DNA of 64,000 nt from the NCBI GenBank assembly GCA_030123585.1, contig CP126120.1, positions 2,357,001 to 2,421,000 of the forward strand, read 5' to 3'. Below are positions 59,196 to 64,000 of this stretch, in pieces. The position numbers were made by a program, and so were the translations under genes. How positions within the stretch are numbered: the first letter of the stretch is position 1; the number at the start of each line of letters is the position of its first letter. The notes beneath the pieces were generated by a model that saw only the letters and a program-made list of their open reading frames with translations, was not told where the DNA came from and did no database searches. Source of the DNA: Rhodanobacteraceae bacterium. Lineage in GTDB: Bacteria > Pseudomonadota > Gammaproteobacteria > Xanthomonadales > Rhodanobacteraceae.

Positions 59196-59846
59196 ATGCC
59201 CGATCGCGAACCCAACGCCTGGATTCCCCATCCATTGCGCCGACTCGGCGGCATGGCGCTCACCCTCGCGCTGAACCGCCTGGTCGCGCTCGATCCCGAA
59301 TCGCGCCAGGCGATCGGCAAGCTGGAGGGCCGCCGCATCGGCGTGCACCTGAAGGGTCCCGAGATCGCGTTTTCGATCGCCGCGCGCAACGGCACGCTGC
59401 AGATCGAACCGCCGCCGGGCGCCGACGATGCCAGCGCCACGGATTTCGAAGTCAGGGCCACGCCCGGTTCGTTGCTGGCGATGGCGTTGGGCCGTGACGG
59501 CGATGCGCGCCCCGCCGGCAAGGTCGAGATCGCGGGCGACGCGGAACTCGCCCGGCAGGTGCAGAAACTCGCGCGCGACTACCGGCCCGATTTCGAGGCG
59601 GCGTTCGCTTCGGTGTTCGGCGAAGTGGCGGGCACCGCGATCGCACGCGCGCTGCATGATGCCGCGAAGTGGGCCGGCGAAGGCGCGCGGCACTTCCGCG
59701 ACGACACCGTCGACTGGCTGCGCGACGAAGCGCGGTTGACCGTGCCGCATGCCGAAATGAACGCGTTCCTCGACGAGGTGGATGCGCTGCGCGAGCGCAC
59801 CGAGCGGCTGGCCGCGCGCATGCGCAATCTGGATGGCAAGCCATGA
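59196..59846 (+). CDS. ubiJ: SCP2-domain ubiquinone biosynthesis accessory protein
   Basis: Encodes 216 residues from the ATG at 59196. The SCP2-like lipid-binding domain spans about residues 20-115 (ALNRLVALDPESRQAIGKLEG, then KGPEIAFSIAARNGTLQIEP and ATPGSLLAMALG). The C-terminal half is helical with charged heptads (ALRERTERLAARMRNLDG). UbiJ supports the soluble Ubi complex by binding quinone intermediates. Its stop overlaps the ubiB start (ATGA), so the two are translated together, the expected ubiJ-ubiB pair. Confidence 0.88.
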   Translation: MPDREPNAWIPHPLRRLGGMALTLALNRLVALDPESRQAIGKLEGRRIGVHLKGPEIAFSIAARNGTLQIEPPPGADDASATDFEVRATPGSLLAMALGRDGDARPAGKVEIAGDAELARQVQKLARDYRPDFEAAFASVFGEVAGTAIARALHDAAKWAGEGARHFRDDTVDWLRDEARLTVPHAEMNAFLDEVDALRERTERLAARMRNLDGKP

Positions 59847-61501
59847 CGCCGCTGCGCCTGTTGCCGCGCGTGTTGCACGTCGCCGCGGTACTGGTGCGCT
59901 ACCGCGTCGACGACCTGATCGACGAGCAGCACGTGATGCGGCCGTTGCGCTGGACGCGCGCGCTGCTGCCGCGTCCGCGCAGGCAGATCGCCGCGCTGCC
60001 GCGCGGCGCGCGCCTGCGGCTCGCCTTGAACGAGCTCGGTCCGATCTGGGTCAAGGCCGGACAGGTGTTGTCCACTCGCCGCGACCTGATTCCCGAGGAT
60101 GTCGCCGACGAGCTGTCGCAGTTGCAGGACCAGGTGCCGCCGTTCCCCGGCAGCGAGGCGCGCGCGATCGTCGAGGAATCGCTGGGCAAGCCCATCGGCG
60201 AACTGTATGCGAGCTTCGACGAGACGCCGCTGGCTTCGGCGTCGATCGCGCAGGTGCATGCGGCGCATTTGCCGAACAACCGCGAAGTCGTGGTCAAGGT
60301 GCTGCGGCCGAACGTCGCGAAGAACGTCCGCCGCAACCTCGAACTGCTGGACGCGTTGGCGCGGCTGGTCGAACGCTGGCATCCGCAGGCCGACAAGATC
60401 CGCCCGCGCGACATGTTCGACGAGGTCGCCAAGACCCTGCACAACGAGTTGAACCTGCAGCACGAGGGCGCCAACGCCAGCCTGCTGCGGCGCAATTTCG
60501 AGCACTCCGACGACCTGTACGTGCCGGAAATCTTCTGGTCGCACAGCGGCGAGAAGGTGCTGACGATGGAGCGCGTGCACGGCATTCCCGCCGACGACGT
60601 GGCGGCGCTGTCCGAAGCCGGGATCGACCGGCGGCGGCTGGCCGAAAAGGGCGTGCGCCTGTTCTACGAACAGGTGTTCCGCGACAACTTCTTCCACGCC
60701 GACGCACACCCCGGCAACATCTGGGTCGATCCCACCCGCACCCGCGACCCGCGTTTCATCGCGCTGGATTTCGGGATCATGGGTTCGCTGCCGGACGAGG
60801 ACCAGTACTGGCTGGCGGAAAACTTCATCGCGATGTTCGAGCGCAACTACCGCCGCATCGCCGAACTGCATCTTGCCGCCGGCTGGATGCCGCGCCACAT
60901 CCGCGTCGATGAACTGGAAGCCGCGATCCGCACCGTGTGCGAGCCGTACTTCACGCGCCCGCTGTCGGAGATTTCACTGGCGGAAGTGGTGTCCAAGCTG
61001 TTCAGCACCGCGCGCAAGTTCGAACTCACCCTGCAGCCGCAACTGATCCTGCTGCAGAAGACCCTGCTCAACGTCGAGGGGCTGGGCCGCCAGCTCGATC
61101 CCGACATCGACATCTGGTCGGTGGCGCAGCCGGTGCTGAAGCGCATCCTCGCCGATCGCTACAGCCTGAAGCACGCGGTCAAGGAAATCCGCAAACGCGT
61201 GCCGGAGTGGCTGCGCATCGCGCCGCTGATCCCCGAGAAAATCCACGACGCGCTGGAAGCGCTGGCCGAAGGCAACGGCCCGCTGCAGGTCGGCGAACGC
61301 GAACTGGAACACCTGCACATGCTGGCGCGCGAGATCCAGCGCCGCATCCTCGCGGGGGCGTTCGGCTGCGCGCTGCTGGTGGGGGCCGCGTTGATCCTCG
61401 CGCTGGCGCCGCGCCTGGGCGCGTGGCCGCCGATCATCCTCACCGCCGCCGGCGTGCTGAGCTTCGCGGTCGCGTGGCCGTGGAAGCGGGCGAAGGTGTG
61501 A
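59843..61501 (+). CDS. ubiB: Atypical kinase/ATPase of ubiquinone biosynthesis
   Basis: Encodes 552 residues. The KxGQ motif of the ADCK/ABC1 family is WVKAGQVLSTRRDLIP; others are ASASIAQVHAA, VVVKVLRPNV and the catalytic-type segment NFFHADAHPGNIWVD, with LDFGIMG. The last 60 residues have two hydrophobic membrane helices (GAFGCALLVGAALILALAPR, WPPIILTAAGVLSFAVAW), so it is anchored in the inner membrane. UbiB is needed for the later ubiquinone steps. It overlaps ubiJ by 4 bases and is followed by a GTAG-type repeat. Confidence 0.97.
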   Translation: MTPLRLLPRVLHVAAVLVRYRVDDLIDEQHVMRPLRWTRALLPRPRRQIAALPRGARLRLALNELGPIWVKAGQVLSTRRDLIPEDVADELSQLQDQVPPFPGSEARAIVEESLGKPIGELYASFDETPLASASIAQVHAAHLPNNREVVVKVLRPNVAKNVRRNLELLDALARLVERWHPQADKIRPRDMFDEVAKTLHNELNLQHEGANASLLRRNFEHSDDLYVPEIFWSHSGEKVLTMERVHGIPADDVAALSEAGIDRRRLAEKGVRLFYEQVFRDNFFHADAHPGNIWVDPTRTRDPRFIALDFGIMGSLPDEDQYWLAENFIAMFERNYRRIAELHLAAGWMPRHIRVDELEAAIRTVCEPYFTRPLSEISLAEVVSKLFSTARKFELTLQPQLILLQKTLLNVEGLGRQLDPDIDIWSVAQPVLKRILADRYSLKHAVKEIRKRVPEWLRIAPLIPEKIHDALEALAEGNGPLQVGERELEHLHMLAREIQRRILAGAFGCALLVGAALILALAPRLGAWPPIILTAAGVLSFAVAWPWKRAKV

Positions 61502-61526
61502 ATGCGGCTCTCTCCAGCATCCCCGG

Positions 61527-61575
61527 GTAGGAGCGGCGGAAGCCGCGACGAAATCGGGCCTTCCGGCCCTCCTAC
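61527..61575. repeat. GTAG-type palindromic repeat family B, copy 2
   Basis: GTAGGAGCGGCGGAAGCCGC at the left and GGGCCTTCCGGCCCTCCTAC at the right, nearly identical to the copy at 39606-39653. It lies between convergent ubiB and gpmA. Its right-end CTAC is the reverse complement of GTAG and supplies the TAG stop codon of gpmA (61572-61574). Confidence 0.92.
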
Positions 61576-62315
61576 CTGGCCCGCCCCTGCGCCGCCACCG
61601 CCGCAGCCTTGGCCGCGATCGCATCCGCATCGCCCAGGTAGAAATGCTCGACGGGTTGCAGCGCGTCATCGAAGCGGTACACCAGCGGCACGCCGTTCGG
61701 GATGTTGAGGCCGGTGATGTCGGCGTCGGAAATGCCGTCGAGGTATTTCACCAGCGCGCGCATCGAGTTGCCGTGCGCCGACACCAGCGCGCGCTGGCCC
61801 GCGCGGATCGCGGGCGCCAGCACCTCGTGCCAGTACGGCAGTACCCGCGCCACGGTGTCCTTCAGGCATTCGGTCAGCGGAATCTGCGCGGGGTCGAGTT
61901 TCGCGTAGCGCGGATCGTTCGCGCAGAAGTTGTCCTTCGGATCCAGCGGCGGCGGCGGCACGTCGTAGCTGCGTCGCCAGATGTGCACCTGTTCGTCGCC
62001 GTGCTTTGCCGCGATCTCGGCCTTGTTCAAGCCGGTCAGCGCGCCGTAGTGGCGTTCGTTCAAGCGCCAGTCGGTGACGACCGGCAACCACGCCAGATCC
62101 ATCGCGTCCTGCACGCCCCACAAGGTGTGTACCGCGCGGGTCAGCACCGAGGTGTGCGCGACGTCGAATGCGTAGCCTTCCTTTTTCAGCAGCTCGCCGG
62201 CCTCGCGCGCCTCGGCGCGGCCCTGCTCGGTGAGGTCGATGTCGGCCCAGCCGGTGAAGCGGTTTTCCTTGTTCCACAGCGACTGGCCGTGGCGAATCAT
62301 CACGAGGGTGGGCAT
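61572..62315 (-). CDS. gpmA: 2,3-bisphosphoglycerate-dependent phosphoglycerate mutase
   Basis: Encodes 247 residues, the normal dPGM length. The catalytic phosphohistidine motif is [12 protein letters not shown] (His9), the second-site region is [15 protein letters not shown], and the second His is in [15 protein letters not shown]. It interconverts 3- and 2-phosphoglycerate in glycolysis and gluconeogenesis. The stop codon TAG is formed by the end of a GTAG-type repeat. The start is at 62313-62315; a longer frame to 62384 is less likely. Confidence 0.96.
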   Translation of the reverse strand: MPTLVMIRHGQSLWNKENRFTGWADIDLTEQGRAEAREAGELLKKEGYAFDVAHTSVLTRAVHTLWGVQDAMDLAWLPVVTDWRLNERHYGALTGLNKAEIAAKHGDEQVHIWRRSYDVPPPPLDPKDNFCANDPRYAKLDPAQIPLTECLKDTVARVLPYWHEVLAPAIRAGQRALVSAHGNSMRALVKYLDGISDADITGLNIPNGVPLVYRFDDALQPVEHFYLGDADAIAAKAAAVAAQGRAR

Positions 62316-62396
62316 GACGACGGATCCGCGTGAACGAAAACGCTTATTGTAGCGGTTCGACAACGGCGACCTGACAGTTGTCATGGTTATTCTGGC

Positions 62397-62417
62397 CTAT
62401 TGTCGACACCACAATAG
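62397..62417. repeat. Small inverted repeat upstream of the lipoprotein gene
   Basis: CTATTGT-CGACACC-ACAATAG has 7-bp perfect arms in an AT-rich divergent region, 49 bases before the lipoprotein start. It could be an operator or part of a promoter. Confidence 0.4.
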
Positions 62418-62465
62418 TCGGGCACGATCGACCCTGATCAACACGCACCGCGCAGGAGGCTTCCC

Positions 62466-63194
62466 ATGCGATCCGCACGTCTTTGTTCCCTCGCCCTCGC
62501 CTTGCTGGCCCTGCCGCTTGCACTCGGCGCTTGCGTGAGCGGCGTCAACGGTTCGGTCGATGTCGCGGCGGGCTCGAGCGTCTCCGACGCCAGCACCGTC
62601 AACGGATCGGTGCATGTCCAGGCCAAGGCCAGGGCCGACAAGGCTTCCACCGTCAACGGCTCGATCGAGATCGGCGAAGGCGCGCAGGTCGGCGAAGCGA
62701 CCACCGTGAACGGCCACGTCAAGCTCGCCCAGCACGCCACCGCGGGCAGCGTGGACACCGTCAACGGCAGCATCACCCTCGGCAACGACGCCACGGTGTC
62801 GGGCAACGTGACGGCGGTGAACGGCGACCTCAACCTTGCGTCCGGCTCGGCCGTGAACGGCGCGCTGACCAACGTCAACAGCCACATCAACATCGACGGC
62901 GCCCATGTCGGCAAGGGCATCACCACCGTCAACGGCGACATCGACATCACCGGCAACGCGGTGGTCGACGGCGGCATCAAGGTGAAGAAACCGAACGACA
63001 ACGGCGTGTTCGGCATCCACTTCGGCAGCAACAACATCCCGACCATCACCATCGGCCCCGGCGCCACCGTGAACGGACCGCTCGACTTCGAACGCCCGGT
63101 GAAGCTCTATATCAGCGACCAGGCCCACGTCGCCGGGCCGATCACCGGTGCCGAGGCGGTGAAGTTCTCGGGCGCGACGCCGCCGGCGTCCTGA
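62466..63194 (+). CDS. Lipoprotein with VNG-repeat beta-solenoid
   Basis: Encodes 242 residues. The signal peptide ends in a lipobox LGAC, so Cys23 would be lipidated. The mature part is built from about eight short repeats with the core TVNGS or close variants (STVNGSVHVQ, STVNGSIEIG, TTVNGHVKLA, DTVNGSITLG, TAVNGDLNLA, TTVNGDIDIT) spaced near 18 residues. Such repeats form a right- or left-handed beta-helix; the pattern resembles polymer-forming (bactofilin-like or DUF-type) proteins. The C-terminal 50 residues depart from the repeat. The function is unknown. The AT-rich segment upstream has a small inverted repeat. Confidence 0.8.
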   Translation: MRSARLCSLALALLALPLALGACVSGVNGSVDVAAGSSVSDASTVNGSVHVQAKARADKASTVNGSIEIGEGAQVGEATTVNGHVKLAQHATAGSVDTVNGSITLGNDATVSGNVTAVNGDLNLASGSAVNGALTNVNSHINIDGAHVGKGITTVNGDIDITGNAVVDGGIKVKKPNDNGVFGIHFGSNNIPTITIGPGATVNGPLDFERPVKLYISDQAHVAGPITGAEAVKFSGATPPAS

Positions 63195-63205
63195 CGCGTT
63201 TGTCG

Positions 63206-63250
63206 TTCCCTCTCCCTTTGGGAGAGGGTGGCGCGTAGCGCCGGGTGAGG
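63206..63250. repeat. Palindromic repeat family C, copy 2
   Basis: CCCTCTCCCTTTGGGAGAGGG is followed by TGGCGCGTAGCGCCGGGTGAGGGT, the same plan as in the atpG-atpD gap (40602-40720). It starts 12 bases after the lipoprotein gene. Confidence 0.8.
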
Positions 63251-63548
63251 GTACGACCCATTGCGTCGTATCAGTCGACATCCCTGTCTTGGTTCCGCTC
63301 GCCTACCGGCGAGCGGGCTACTTTCGGCGTTCAAATCGGCAGTCCCTGCCGATTTAGTCGCGCATCCATGGCCTCGAACATGCGCGTCTTGCTCCCGCTT
63401 GGCGCTGCGATGCTCGGCGTCACGCGACGGCGCGTTCATCGCTTCGTTGCCGGCCATCCATGGCCTGTCCCAGTAAGGCGGGTGATAACCCGCCTTCTAC
63501 TGTACAGCCCGGGAACATGGTGGACGCCCGTTCGGAGGCATTGCCAGG
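63251..63548. repeat. Cluster of other short palindromes
   Basis: About 300 bases without a gene hold several stem-loops: CCGCTCGCC-TACC-GGCGAGCGG (about 63296-63317), AATCGGCAG-TCCC-TGCCGATT (about 63344-63365), and AAGGCGGGT-GATA-ACCCGCCTT (63477-63498). The last may end transcripts from either side. No protein-coding frame is convincing. Confidence 0.6.
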
Positions 63549-64000
63549 TTATTTGCAACGAACCTGGGTGTCCTGTGCCGCCACGATCTGCCAGCGACTG
63601 GAGCGTTTGAGCCAGGTGTCGGTCCAAACCAGGCAACGTTTTTCCACCTTGCCGTTCGCGTTGGTGCGCAGGCTGCTTTCGCTGCCATAGACCAGTGCAG
63701 TGGCATCGCCGAAAAAGTGCACGGTGATATCACCCAAGCGGCAGTCGGTGGCCGGGGGATTGGGCGTGGCAATCGCATCCTTCTTGCCGTAGCGTTCGCC
63801 GCTCGGAGACGTGCCCTGGAAATCGTCGGCAAAGACATCCTTGAGGCCCGGCTGCGGACTGCAGTCCGCATCCAGCCACATTTTTTCACTGGCCTTGATC
63901 AGCTTGACCGTCGCTTCACCTGGTTTGCCCCAGCGCGCCTGCTGCGCGTACGCCGACAGGGAAAGCGAACAACCCAGCACAATCGCCACGAGCACATTCG
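63549..64000 (-). CDS. Exported NTF2-like/SnoaL-like protein, start beyond the window
   Basis: The last gene of the window runs off the right edge; at least 150 residues are visible. The first residues seen (VLVAIVLGCSLSLSAYAQQ) are the end of a signal peptide, so the start codon is probably just past 64000 (a GTG at 63993-63995 is an alternative). The rest has the layout of a small alpha+beta barrel of the NTF2/DUF4440 kind: KLIKASEKMWLDADCSPQPG, VFADDFQGTSP, ITVHFFGDATALVYGSESS and a final WQIVAAQDTQ. No catalytic function can be assigned. Confidence 0.7.
   Translation of the reverse strand, partial: NVLVAIVLGCSLSLSAYAQQARWGKPGEATVKLIKASEKMWLDADCSPQPGLKDVFADDFQGTSPSGERYGKKDAIATPNPPATDCRLGDITVHFFGDATALVYGSESSLRTNANGKVEKRCLVWTDTWLKRSSRWQIVAAQDTQVRCK

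Overview
The window is about two-thirds G+C and looks like the replication-origin region of a gammaproteobacterium of the order Xanthomonadales (Lysobacterales), probably a Rhodanobacteraceae-type genus. Four things point there: dnaA-dnaN-recF-gyrB next to a TonB-ExbB-ExbD-ExbD set and pdxJ, rpmH-rnpA-yidC-mnmE divergent from dnaA, the atp operon followed by glmU, and a dense load of GTAG-type and other palindromic intergenic repeats. No rRNA, tRNA, insertion sequence, phage or CRISPR array was seen.

Layout. 1-4.5 kb: surface-glycan genes (an unrecognised partial gene, a sugar/lipid kinase-like protein, a methyltransferase, a GT4 glycosyltransferase, and a convergent WecA-type glycosyl-1-phosphate transferase). 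4.9-8.7 kb: a small membrane protein, a secreted S9 peptidase and a radical SAM protein. 8.8-13.2 kb: a compact peptide-export island with a HlyD adaptor, a C39 peptidase-ABC exporter, two small glycine-zipper peptides with 15-residue double-glycine-type leaders, and a small two-helix membrane protein that may give immunity. 13.3-20.7 kb: an M16 peptidase, a DUF4126 protein, acetyl-CoA synthetase, a phosphopantetheinyl transferase and PdxJ. 20.7-24.7 kb (minus strand): tonB-exbB-exbD-exbD and a TPR protein. 24.8-31 kb (minus strand): gyrB, recF, dnaN and dnaA, with a candidate oriC between dnaN and dnaA and two perfect parS sites inside recF. 31.2-34.9 kb: rpmH, rnpA, yidC, mnmE. 35.1-42.8 kb: the complete atpIBEFHAGDC operon. 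42.9-45.7 kb: an accessory insert between atpC and glmU with repeats, an adenine methyltransferase fused to an Mrr-like nuclease, and a probable toxin-antitoxin pair. 45.7-64 kb: glmU, hydrolases and peptidases, two glutathione S-transferases, ubiE, a second M16 peptidase, trmL, a manganese exporter behind a yybP-ykoY riboswitch, ubiJ-ubiB, gpmA, a repeat-solenoid lipoprotein and a partial NTF2-like protein.

How the parts fit. Most genes are housekeeping: chromosome start-up and segregation, RNA and protein maturation, membrane-protein insertion, energy coupling, ubiquinone synthesis and TonB-dependent uptake. The accessory content sits in two insets, the peptide-export island and the methylase/toxin-antitoxin inset. 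Small palindromes of at least four families fill many intergenic gaps, including three gaps inside the atp operon.

The strongest candidate for something undescribed is the 8.8-13.2 kb island, which reads as a two-peptide bacteriocin or microcin system with its own processing exporter. Also notable are an AtpB subunit with about 60 extra residues forming two hydrophobic segments, and a methylase gene whose central (probable target-recognition) part has visibly lower G+C than its ends. All family assignments come from reading motifs; no database search was possible.
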